Below are positions 16,488 through 24,444 of a stretch of 64,000 nt of DNA, piece after piece; the first letter of the stretch is position 1, and each line of letters begins with the position of its first letter. The position numbers and the translations under genes are program-made. Source of the DNA: Litoreibacter arenae DSM 19593 (GTDB lineage Bacteria > Pseudomonadota > Alphaproteobacteria > Rhodobacterales > Rhodobacteraceae); NCBI RefSeq assembly GCF_000442275.2, contig NZ_KE557310.1, positions 307,933 through 371,932 of the forward strand. Reading direction: 5' to 3'. The notes below the pieces were generated by a model, which saw only the letters and a list, made by a program, of their open reading frames with translations, did no database searches and had not been told where the DNA came from.

Positions 16488-19400
16488 GCCGCCCGCGCAT
16501 GGGCAAGTGCCGCGATGAGCCAGCTCAGCACCAGTAGCGCGGCCGTGCCGCCCAGAAACAGCGCAAAGCCGGCCATCACGGCCGAGCCGCCTGCCAGTGA
16601 CGCCAGCGGTGCGGGCAAGGCCCCCGTGACAATCGCGCTGCCCAAGGTCGCCGCAAACAGCGCGGCCACTGCCACCGCAAGCCCCGCGACGGCCCAACGC
16701 AAGCCGCCGCCCACACTCAGCGCACGACGCACCGCGCGCACTTGCCGTGAAACGTCCGCCTGCATCGCCATCAGCGACGGGACGACCAGCAGCACCAGCA
16801 CAAGCCCGAAGCCCAGCCCGTAGCAAAGCGTCACGACCGTGGGCTTGAGGAACTGCGCCTGCGAAGACGTCTCGAACAGCAGCGGGGCCAAGCCCAGAAC
16901 CGTCGTCAATGTGGTCAGCAAGACCGGCCGCAACCGGTCGGCGGTGCCGTCGATGATCGCCGGGATCAGCCCGCGTTCTTCGGCGTATTCGTCCACCGTG
17001 GACACCAGCACAATCGAGTCGTTGATGATGATCCCCGTCATCCCGATCAGCCCCACAACGGTGAACATCGACAGCGGAATGTCCCACGCATGGTGGCCGT
17101 AAATCGTGCCGACCAAACCGAACGGGATGATCAGCATGATCACAATCGGCCGCGTCCAGCTGGAGAACACCCAAGCCAGTGCCAGAAATATCCCGATCAG
17201 GCAGAACGCGAAGCCCAGAGCGGCATCCGTCAGGAACTCCGCCTCTTGCTCGGCCAGTCCCGACAGCGTGGTTGCCACGCCGTAATCCTGCTCGATCATC
17301 GGCAGGATGTCGTCCTTCAGGCTGGTCATGATCTCTTCGGCGCGCACCGGATCATCCTCGGAAATGTCGCCAGTGACGGACACCAGCCGCACGCCATTCT
17401 CCCGCCGCACCGTGGAAAAGCCCGACTGCCGCGTCACGGCGACAATGTCGCTGAGCGGCACATAGGCCCCAGACTGCGCCCGCAGGAACGTGCGCTCCAG
17501 AAAGTCCGCCGTCAGTTCGCCCCTCGGCAACTCCACCCGGATTGTGGCGGAGCGCGGGCCGTCGGGATAGGTCGCCGCCTCGATCCCGTTCAGCCGGTTC
17601 CGCAACACACGGCCCAACCCGTCAATGGTGAACCCCAGCGCCTGCCCCTGCGCGGTCAGGTCAAGGATCAGCTCTTCCTTGTCATAGGCCAGCGTGTCCT
17701 CCAAAGCGGATACTTCGGAGAACTTCGCCAAAGCAGTCTTCAAACCCTCCGCCGCAGCCTTCAGGGTCTCCGCATCCGCGCCGTAGATCTGGACGTCCAG
17801 CGCATCGCCGCCGGGGCCGGAGCGCCAGCCACGGAAGCTCACCGTCTCCAGCATTGGGAGACGCCGCACGGCGTCCTGCAACTCGGCCACGAACTGAAAG
17901 CTGGAATAGCTGCGCAAGTCCGCGTCAATCAGCTCGATAGCGATGGAGCCCAGCTGGTCCTGATCCTTCGTCTCGGCCCCAGCCAGCCCGCGCCCCGTCG
18001 TTCCGCCAACCTCGGCCAGCACATAGTCGATGGGGTTGCGCCCATGCTCGGCCTCGTATTTCGCGGCCAGCTCTGCGGTGGCCCGCTGCATTTCGCGCAT
18101 CATTTCCATTGTGTCTGCACGGGTCGCGCCGGGAAGCATCGCGAAGTTGCCGGAAATCGAGCCTTGTTCCGGCGAGTTGAAGAACCGCCATGTCACGTCG
18201 CCGCGGATGAACAGCGCGGCCTGCGACATGAGCAGCAGGATTGCGCCCGCCATCACCGGATACCGCGCCCAGATCACCCCTGCGATGAAAGGCCGGAATG
18301 CCTTTTCACGCACCCAGTTGAAGCCCCGCGTCACCGTGCGGGACGGCCAGTCATACCACCGCTCTTTCGCCTGCGCGGCCAGCGCGTGGGTCATGTGGTT
18401 GGGCAGGATCAGGAAGCATTCTATCAGCGACGCGATCAGCACCACGATCACCGTGAACGGAATATCCGCGATCAGATTGCCGAAGCGCCCGCCCACCGCA
18501 ACAAGCCCGAAGAACGCAATCACAGTCGTCAGCGTTGCGGCAAATACCGGCTGTGCCATGCGCCGCGCAGCGTTCTCGGCGGCTGTGGCGGGGTCTTCCC
18601 CCAGTTTCGTGGCGCGGAAATCGGCGTGTTCGCCCACCACGATAGCGTCATCAACCACGATGCCCAGCGTGATAATCAAAGCAAACAGCGAGATCATGTT
18701 GAGCGTGATTCCCGCCACGTACATCAGCCCCAGTGCGCCCAGCATTGCCACCGGAATACCTGCCGCAACCCAGAACGCCGTGCGCGCATTGAGGAACAGG
18801 AACAGCAGCAAAACCACCAGCCCAAGCCCTACCAATCCGTTATCCAGAAGGATGTTCAACCGCCCGGAAATCGCTTCCGAACGGGTGCGGATCAGCTCCA
18901 CCTTGGTGCCTTCGGGCAGGGTCAGTTCCAGCGTGTCCGCCACGTCCTGCACCGTGGCCTGAATGTCGATGGCGTCGCCTCTATTCGAGCGGTCAACACG
19001 GATTGAAATCGCGGGGTTTGGCCCCACGAAATAGGCCCGCTCGCGGTCGGTGCCTTCGACCACAATCCGCGCCACATCGCCAATCACCAGCTTGGAGCCG
19101 TCGTCATTGGACCGCAGCACGATCCCCGCAATCTGGTCCGCGCTGCGTTTCGCAACCCCTGTGCGCACACGCGCATTGGCCCCGTCCACGTCGCCCGCAG
19201 GGTCCGCCGAAGCCTCGCCGCGGATGGCTTCCGCGATTTCGGCCATGGTCACGTCGTTGCGGATCAGCGACAGCGACGACACCTCAACAATCGTTTCCGG
19301 TGCAGCCACGCCGCGAATGGTGGCGCGCGTGACGCCAGCGGTAAACAGGCGGGTGACGAATTCATCGGCAAAGCGGCCTAATTGATCGACCGAGACCGGC

Positions 19401-19855
19401 CCTGTAATCACCACATCCGTCACACGGTCCCGCCACGCGCCGCGCCGCACGGTCGGCTCCTCGGCGTCTTCGGGCAGGTTGGTTACGCTATCGACCGCGA
19501 CCTGCACATCGTCAGCCGCACGCGACATATCCCAGTCCGGCTCGAACTCCAGACTGATATTGGCGCTGCCTTCACGCGACTGCGAGCTGGAACTTTCCAC
19601 TCCCTCAACTGCCAACAACGCGGGCTCCAACAGCTGCACAATCGCGCTGTCCACATCGTCCGCGCCCGCCCCGTCCCACTGGACGCCGACCGAGACGCTG
19701 TCGACTACCACGTCGGGGAAAAACTGCGTATTCATGCGCGGGACAGCCGCAGCACCGATGGCAACCATCAAGACCAGAAGCAGGTTCGCCGCCGTCCGGT
19801 GACGGGTGAAATAGGACAGTATCCCGCCCGTTTTCGCCCCGATCACGCCGCGCAC
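16484..19855 (-). CDS. RND efflux transporter permease with C-terminal membrane extension
   Basis: This 1123-residue inner-membrane pump of the hydrophobe/amphiphile efflux family exports substrates using the proton gradient. The two large periplasmic loops and repeated six-helix halves are recognisable, and the TM4 proton-relay aspartates are in GIVVDDAIVVGEH near residue 400. Usual AcrB-type proteins have about 1050 residues and 12 helices. Here about 85 extra residues after TM12 contain two more hydrophobic stretches (near 1045-1070 and 1090-1118). The gene follows its adaptor by three bases. No outer-membrane factor gene is nearby, so a TolC-type partner must be elsewhere. Confidence 0.92.
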   Translation of the reverse strand: MRGVIGAKTGGILSYFTRHRTAANLLLVLMVAIGAAAVPRMNTQFFPDVVVDSVSVGVQWDGAGADDVDSAIVQLLEPALLAVEGVESSSSQSREGSANISLEFEPDWDMSRAADDVQVAVDSVTNLPEDAEEPTVRRGAWRDRVTDVVITGPVSVDQLGRFADEFVTRLFTAGVTRATIRGVAAPETIVEVSSLSLIRNDVTMAEIAEAIRGEASADPAGDVDGANARVRTGVAKRSADQIAGIVLRSNDDGSKLVIGDVARIVVEGTDRERAYFVGPNPAISIRVDRSNRGDAIDIQATVQDVADTLELTLPEGTKVELIRTRSEAISGRLNILLDNGLVGLGLVVLLLFLFLNARTAFWVAAGIPVAMLGALGLMYVAGITLNMISLFALIITLGIVVDDAIVVGEHADFRATKLGEDPATAAENAARRMAQPVFAATLTTVIAFFGLVAVGGRFGNLIADIPFTVIVVLIASLIECFLILPNHMTHALAAQAKERWYDWPSRTVTRGFNWVREKAFRPFIAGVIWARYPVMAGAILLLMSQAALFIRGDVTWRFFNSPEQGSISGNFAMLPGATRADTMEMMREMQRATAELAAKYEAEHGRNPIDYVLAEVGGTTGRGLAGAETKDQDQLGSIAIELIDADLRSYSSFQFVAELQDAVRRLPMLETVSFRGWRSGPGGDALDVQIYGADAETLKAAAEGLKTALAKFSEVSALEDTLAYDKEELILDLTAQGQALGFTIDGLGRVLRNRLNGIEAATYPDGPRSATIRVELPRGELTADFLERTFLRAQSGAYVPLSDIVAVTRQSGFSTVRRENGVRLVSVTGDISEDDPVRAEEIMTSLKDDILPMIEQDYGVATTLSGLAEQEAEFLTDAALGFAFCLIGIFLALAWVFSSWTRPIVIMLIIPFGLVGTIYGHHAWDIPLSMFTVVGLIGMTGIIINDSIVLVSTVDEYAEERGLIPAIIDGTADRLRPVLLTTLTTVLGLAPLLFETSSQAQFLKPTVVTLCYGLGFGLVLVLLVVPSLMAMQADVSRQVRAVRRALSVGGGLRWAVAGLAVAVAALFAATLGSAIVTGALPAPLASLAGGSAVMAGFALFLGGTAALLVLSWLIAALAHARAA

Positions 19856-19858
19856 AGA

Positions 19859-21313
19859 CTAGCTCCCCATGCGGCTTTCCAGCCGCTCCACCATGTCGGC
19901 AGGCACCTGAGGCTCTGCTAGTTGCGCCAACATGCGGGTTTTGACCTCTTCGGGGATGCGCGCGCTGGCCTCGACGAAGGCCACCAGCTTGGCGCGGCGC
20001 TCGTCATCAAGTTCCAGCATCTGCGGCTCTTCCGGCATCGCGCCGTTGCCGCGAAGCGGTTTAACCTTGATCCCCGCGCCCAAAAGCTGCGAGCGTTCCG
20101 CCACGATCTCGCGTCCCTGCAAACCCTGCGCGCGCACGATCACGCTGTCGTCCTGACGGCGCAGCACCACCACCTCGCCGTTTTCCAGCCGGTCATCCTC
20201 GCCCAGCACCAGCACACCGCCAGAGGCGTCCACAGCCGTCGACGGCACCAGAGCGACACGCTCCAAGGCAGGCTCCTCGATGGCAACGGTCACAAAGTCA
20301 CCGGGGCGCAATCCGGCGCTGTCGGACAGTTCCGCAAACAGCAGGCGCCCCGTGGTGCCAGCGGTCACCGCCGCGCTTTCGCGGCTCAGACGCCCCTCAA
20401 AAGTCAGGTTTGTTCCCAGCACAGCCAGCGTCACGGTCACCGGCGCAGAGGTCAGTTTCCCGCCCTCATCCAAAAGCCGCGTATATTGCGCAGTCGACAC
20501 GCGAAACGACACTTCCAGCGCGTCGGGGTCGATCAGTTCCGCCAGTTGTTCGTTATTGGCGACCAAGCCGCCTTGGGTCGCCGTCACACCCGACAAGCGC
20601 CCGTCAAAGGCTGCGAACACCTCGGTATCCGCCAGCAAACGCTCCGCATTGGTCAGGTTAATCCGCCGCCGCTCGATCAGGGTCTGGCTCTGGTTCACCT
20701 GCGCCTCGGCCTGCTGGATCGCCTGCCGCCGCGACAGTACCGCCTGCTTGGCGGCGGCTTCCGCCAACTCCGCTGTCTCGACCGTGGCTTCGGTGCCCAC
20801 GCCGCGTTCTTTCAAATCCTGCTGCCGCTGGAGCGCCCTCGTGCGCAAATCAAGTTGCGCCTGCGCGGCATCCAGATCGTCCTTCGCCAGCGCCAAAGCG
20901 TTGCGCGCCTCGCGCAAATCCGCTTCGGCCTCGACCAGATCGGTGCGGGCCACGTCAACGGCAGTTTGCGCATCCGCAGGGTCGATCCGCGCCAGAAGCT
21001 GGCCCTTGCGCACGGTGCCGCCCTCTTGGAAGTCCGGCGACAGCTCCACAACCGTGCCACCGACCGGCGCCCGCAGATCCAGCGTCCGCCGCGCGCGCAC
21101 CTCGCCAAAACTGGTCAGAACCGGCGTCACGGTCGTTGGCTCCAGCGCCACCACATTCACCGAGAACACCCGCTCCCGCGCCGGGCGCACCACGCTTTCA
21201 CGCGACCACCGCTCTTGCAGGGCGCTGTAAACCGTGTTCGCCCCCACGGCGAGCAAACCCACGGTCAGCGCCATCAAAAACAGGCCTACAAGGCTACGGC
21301 GGAAAAAACGCAT
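19859..21313 (-). CDS. RND efflux periplasmic adaptor (membrane fusion protein)
   Basis: This 484-residue adaptor bridges the downstream RND pump to an outer-membrane channel. It has an N-terminal membrane anchor (residues 1-30, LVGLFLMALTVGLLAVG) and a lipoyl-like half (LRAPVGGTVVELSPDFQEGG near residue 80). A long coiled-coil hairpin rich in Ala/Gln/Arg follows (about 110-215), then the second lipoyl half (AAFDGRLSGVTATQGG) and beta-barrel domains. The C-terminal tail of about 60 residues is charged. It is the first gene of the two-gene efflux operon. Substrates cannot be predicted. Confidence 0.92.
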   Translation of the reverse strand: MRFFRRSLVGLFLMALTVGLLAVGANTVYSALQERWSRESVVRPARERVFSVNVVALEPTTVTPVLTSFGEVRARRTLDLRAPVGGTVVELSPDFQEGGTVRKGQLLARIDPADAQTAVDVARTDLVEAEADLREARNALALAKDDLDAAQAQLDLRTRALQRQQDLKERGVGTEATVETAELAEAAAKQAVLSRRQAIQQAEAQVNQSQTLIERRRINLTNAERLLADTEVFAAFDGRLSGVTATQGGLVANNEQLAELIDPDALEVSFRVSTAQYTRLLDEGGKLTSAPVTVTLAVLGTNLTFEGRLSRESAAVTAGTTGRLLFAELSDSAGLRPGDFVTVAIEEPALERVALVPSTAVDASGGVLVLGEDDRLENGEVVVLRRQDDSVIVRAQGLQGREIVAERSQLLGAGIKVKPLRGNGAMPEEPQMLELDDERRAKLVAFVEASARIPEEVKTRMLAQLAEPQVPADMVERLESRMGS

Positions 21314-21354
21314 ATGCTGTCAGGCTCCGGAAACACTACCCCTAACATCTAGAG

Positions 21355-21370
21355 CGCGCGGGCCCGCGCG
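21355..21370. other. 16-base perfect GC palindrome
   Basis: CGCGCGGGCCCGCGCG is perfectly self-complementary and lies between the moaB 3' end and the RND adaptor start. It has no T-run, so it is not a classical terminator; it may form a hairpin slowing transcription from moaB. Confidence 0.35.
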
Positions 21371-21402
21371 TCCAATGCCAGTGACTTAAACGTGTCGAAT
21401 GT

Positions 21403-21945
21403 TCATTTCCGTCGCTTATGTTCGTCCAAACGCGGAAAAATTTCCACAAAATTGCAGGGACGGTGACGATAATCGAGTTGAGCCGCCAGAATCTCGTCCC
21501 ACCCGTCCTTGCACGCACCGGGGCTTCCGGGCAGCGCGAACAGGTATGTGCCGTTCGAGACACCCCCCGTCGCACGGCTTTGCACCGCCGAAGTCCCGAT
21601 CTTGTTCAGCGACACCATGGTGAACACCGTGCCGAACGCCTCAATCTCTTTCTCATAGACGTCACGGTGCGCCTCGACGGTCACGTCGCGCCCTGTCAGG
21701 CCGGTGCCGCCGGTCGTCAGGATCACGTCAATCTCGGGGTCGGCACACCATAGGCGCAGCTGCTCCGCTATTTCGTCACGCTCGTCCTTCAGGATCATCC
21801 GCGCGGCCAGTTGATGCCCCGCCCCCTTCAGCCGGTCCACCAGAGTGTTGCCGGATTTGTCATCCGCCACGGTGCGCGAGTCCGACACGGTCATCACCGC
21901 GATACGCACCGGCACGAAGTCCATTGTCTCGTCAATACGGCCCAT
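21403..21945 (-). CDS. moaB: Molybdenum cofactor biosynthesis protein B
   Basis: This 180-residue protein of the MoaB/Mog fold has the molybdopterin-binding motif ILTTGGTGLTGRDVT near residue 83 and the C-terminal FALPGSPGACKDGW near residue 143. MoaB-type proteins adenylylate molybdopterin before metal insertion, or act in tungsten cofactor formation. It starts 24 bases after the uracil-DNA glycosylase gene ends and is probably co-transcribed with it. MoaD and MoaE are encoded at 33.7-34.4 kb. Confidence 0.93.
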   Translation of the reverse strand: MGRIDETMDFVPVRIAVMTVSDSRTVADDKSGNTLVDRLKGAGHQLAARMILKDERDEIAEQLRLWCADPEIDVILTTGGTGLTGRDVTVEAHRDVYEKEIEAFGTVFTMVSLNKIGTSAVQSRATGGVSNGTYLFALPGSPGACKDGWDEILAAQLDYRHRPCNFVEIFPRLDEHKRRK

Positions 21946-21969
21946 CTTCAGTCCTTCGTCAGTGTAATC

Positions 21970-22746
21970 TCACCCGCGCAGCTTCGCCTGAAGGCTCAGC
22001 AAGTCGGCCCATGCGTCACGTTTGGCCTGCGGCATACGCAGCAAATAAGCAGGGTGAAGCATCGGCAAGGCGGGCTTGCCAAACGCCTCGTCCCAGTGGC
22101 CGCGCATCTTGGTGATGCCTTTGCGGCCCAGCAGCGCCTGACAGGAATGGTTGCCCATCAGCACCAGCACGTCGGGGTTCGCCAGCGCGATATGGCGCTC
22201 CAGAAACGGCATCATCATCGCGACCTCATCGGGCTTCGGGTCGCGGTTTTGCGGCGGTCGCCAGGGCAGCACGTTGGTGATGTAGATGGGGCTCGCCTCA
22301 TCCGCACGCCCATGCCCGATTGCCGCGAACATCGCGTCGAGCAACTGCCCCGCCGGTCCCACAAACGGCTTGCCCTGCTGGTCCTCTTCACGGCCCGGTG
22401 CCTCGCCGATCACCATGACCCGCGCGCCTGCGATGCCGTCGCTGAACACCAGATTGCGCGCGCCGTTTTTCAGGTCGCAATGCGGAAACGCCGCTATCGC
22501 GGCCTTGAGCGCATCCAGATCACCCGCCCCCTGTGCCAGTTCCGCGGCCGCCACAACGGGGTCCGGCCCCTGTGTCGCCACCACGGGTGCGGCCCGCTGT
22601 TCCGGCGCGGGTTTGGCCATTTTGGGGGCCTCTTTCGGCACCTCGTAGCGGTTCACTGGCGCGTCCCCGATCGCCTCGTCAGCGCCAAGGTCGACATGCC
22701 AGTCCAAGAGCGCCTTGGCCGTGTGAAAGTCGAGAGTCGATTCCAT
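21970..22746 (-). CDS. Uracil-DNA glycosylase family protein (family 4-like)
   Basis: This 258-residue protein removes uracil from DNA to begin base-excision repair. Family-4 signatures are present: VIGEAPGREEDQQGKPFVG (start of the uracil pocket), PAGQLLDAMFAAIG, YITNVLPWRPPQNRDPKP and the C-terminal MLHPAYLLR. Family-4 enzymes have an iron-sulfur cluster; cysteines are at CDLKNGARNL and elsewhere. The N-terminal 80 residues are a variable region common in Rhodobacteraceae members. The start at 22746 (MESTLDFHTA) was preferred over the frame opening 27 bases upstream. It is divergent from pyrB. Confidence 0.88.
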   Translation of the reverse strand: MESTLDFHTAKALLDWHVDLGADEAIGDAPVNRYEVPKEAPKMAKPAPEQRAAPVVATQGPDPVVAAAELAQGAGDLDALKAAIAAFPHCDLKNGARNLVFSDGIAGARVMVIGEAPGREEDQQGKPFVGPAGQLLDAMFAAIGHGRADEASPIYITNVLPWRPPQNRDPKPDEVAMMMPFLERHIALANPDVLVLMGNHSCQALLGRKGITKMRGHWDEAFGKPALPMLHPAYLLRMPQAKRDAWADLLSLQAKLRG

Positions 22747-22802
22747 GCCCGCAAGCCTAATCGCGTGGCGCATCGCTCACAATGACATAACGCCCTCGCC
22801 GC

Positions 22803-22831
22803 TTGCCCGTCCGGTCCCCCCCGCATATAAC
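22803..22831 (+). promoter_or_regulatory. Candidate promoter of the pyrB operon
   Basis: TTGCCC (22803-22808) and TATAAC (22826-22831) with 17-base spacing lie 27 bases before the pyrB start codon. It is a consensus match only. Confidence 0.4.
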
Positions 22832-22857
22832 CCCGTAAAATATACGAGAGGCCTTCC

Positions 22858-23808
22858 ATGACATTCCGCGCGAAGCATCTGCTGGGGATCGAACATCTTG
22901 GCCCCGACGAGATCACCACGCTGCTTGATCTGGCAGATCAATATGTCGATCTGAACCGCCGCGACGTGAAGCACACTGACACGCTGGCGGGACTGACGCA
23001 GATCAACATGTTCTTCGAGAACTCCACCCGCACGCAGGCCAGCTTCGAGATCGCCGGAAAACGGCTTGGCGCAGACGTGATGAACATGGCGATGCAGGCA
23101 AGCTCGGTCAAAAAGGGCGAGACCCTGATCGACACCGCCCTGACGCTGAACGCCATGCACCCCGACCTGCTGGTCGTGCGCCACCCGCATTCCGGCGCGG
23201 TGGATTTGCTGGCCCAAAAGGTCAACTGCGCCGTGCTGAACGCAGGCGACGGGCGGCACGAACACCCCACGCAGGCGCTGCTGGACGCGTTGACGATCCG
23301 CCGCGCCAAGGGGCGGCTGCACCGCCTCAGCGTCGCGATTTGCGGCGATATCGCCCATAGCCGCGTGGCGCGGTCGAACATCATGCTGCTGGGCAAGATG
23401 GAAAACCGCATCCGCCTGATCGGCCCGCCGACCCTGATGCCGTCGGGCATCGCCGAGTTCGGCGTGGAAGTCTTCGAGGACATGCGCGAAGGCTTGAGGG
23501 ACGTCGACGTGGTGATGATGCTGCGCCTCCAGAAAGAACGCATGGATGGCGGCTTCATCCCGTCCGAGCGGGAATATTACCACCGCTACGGGCTGGACCC
23601 CGAAAAGCTGTCCCACGCCAAGCCCGACGCCATCGTCATGCATCCCGGCCCGATGAACCGCGGAGTTGAGATCGACGGCGTGCTGGCCGACGACATCAAC
23701 CGTTCAGTTATCCAAGAGCAGGTGGAGATGGGCGTCGCCGTCCGCATGGCCGCGATGGAGCTGCTGGTCCGCACCCGCCGCGCCCAACCGCGCGAGGTTA
23801 TGGTGTGA
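22858..23808 (+). CDS. pyrB: Aspartate carbamoyltransferase catalytic subunit
   Basis: This 316-residue enzyme joins carbamoyl phosphate and aspartate, the committed step of pyrimidine synthesis. The carbamoyl-phosphate site motif ([13 protein letters not shown], near residue 55) has the STRTQ form, which I believe is normal in alphaproteobacteria. Other landmarks are HPTQALLD and the C-terminal [20 protein letters not shown] ribosome site precedes the ATG. A 33-residue ORF overlaps its stop codon and the PyrC'-type gene follows, suggesting PyrB assembles with that pseudo-dihydroorotase. Confidence 0.96.
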   Translation: MTFRAKHLLGIEHLGPDEITTLLDLADQYVDLNRRDVKHTDTLAGLTQINMFFENSTRTQASFEIAGKRLGADVMNMAMQASSVKKGETLIDTALTLNAMHPDLLVVRHPHSGAVDLLAQKVNCAVLNAGDGRHEHPTQALLDALTIRRAKGRLHRLSVAICGDIAHSRVARSNIMLLGKMENRIRLIGPPTLMPSGIAEFGVEVFEDMREGLRDVDVVMMLRLQKERMDGGFIPSEREYYHRYGLDPEKLSHAKPDAIVMHPGPMNRGVEIDGVLADDINRSVIQEQVEMGVAVRMAAMELLVRTRRAQPREVMV

Positions 23809-23906
23809 ACGAACCCAAAGACCCCCGCATGTCCGGCAAGGTGGCGATGTACGCCCTGCTGGGCATCTTCGCCTTCACCGTTTTCATGATCTGGCTAGGG
23901 AGCTAA
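23805..23906 (+). CDS. 33-residue single-helix membrane peptide between pyrB and PyrC' genes
   Basis: A GTG start overlaps the pyrB stop by four bases (GTGA). The product has a charged head ([12 protein letters not shown]) and one hydrophobic helix (about residues 14-31, [18 protein letters not shown]). The tight overlap and codon pattern suggest a real, translationally coupled small gene. No known family is assigned. It could instead be translated from the internal ATG encoding Met9. Confidence 0.6.
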   Translation: MNEPKDPRMSGKVAMYALLGIFAFTVFMIWLGS

Positions 23907-23910
23907 CGCA

Positions 23911-24444
23911 ATGTCCGACCTTTCGATCAGCGCCACCGAGCATGGCAAATTACGGGTGTTTGAACTGGACGACCAACTCGTGACCGAAATCGGCCATTCC
24001 GGCAGTCTGGACCGGTTGCAACGCGCCTTGGGCGTCGACAGCCTGAACGCCGAGGATGTGCAGATCGCGCGCGTAGAGACGCTGGGTGATCTTGGTCTCA
24101 GCGGTTTACTGCGTGAAGGCTATGACGTGACCCCGACGGCAGAGGAGGCTGCAAAGCTGGACGCGCTGGAGGGGTCCGTCGCACTGATCCGCACTGCGGC
24201 GTTTCAGGCCCCGGTAACCCTGCGCGGCGCGGGTGAGGCCAAGCTGGTCGCCACCTTCACCGAAGGCCGCGCCCCCGCGCCGAAATTCACCCCGCTGGAA
24301 AGCGACGCCGCCAAGGGCGTGCTGGAAGGTCCCTCCGCCTCGGCAAAGCCCACCAGCAGCTTCGTCAATCGGTTGCTGTTGATCGTGATGGCGGCGATGG
24401 CCGTGGCCTTCCTTTGGGTCTTCTTTTACTACATAGGGTTCTGA
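23911..24444 (+). CDS. Tail-anchored hypothetical protein in the pyr operon
   Basis: This 177-residue protein has a soluble N-terminal part (residues 1-145) and a single C-terminal transmembrane helix (about 150-174, LLLIVMAAMAVAFLWVFFYY), consistent with a tail-anchored inner-membrane protein. I do not recognise the soluble domain. It starts four bases after the 33-residue membrane peptide and its stop overlaps the start of the dihydroorotase-like gene (TGATG). The two membrane proteins within the pyrimidine operon could form a membrane-associated accessory unit, but this is conjecture. Confidence 0.75.
   Translation: MSDLSISATEHGKLRVFELDDQLVTEIGHSGSLDRLQRALGVDSLNAEDVQIARVETLGDLGLSGLLREGYDVTPTAEEAAKLDALEGSVALIRTAAFQAPVTLRGAGEAKLVATFTEGRAPAPKFTPLESDAAKGVLEGPSASAKPTSSFVNRLLLIVMAAMAVAFLWVFFYYIGF

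Noticed and set aside
17090..19006. A 638-codon plus-strand open frame opposite the RND pump gene
   Set aside because: It is a mirror frame of a high-GC coding gene, has no family features and is rich in His/Arg/Gln as expected for antisense frames.
22858..23808. STRTQ in PyrB as a damaged active site
   Set aside because: The STRTQ form, as I recall it, is common among alphaproteobacterial aspartate carbamoyltransferases, so it is not a defect.
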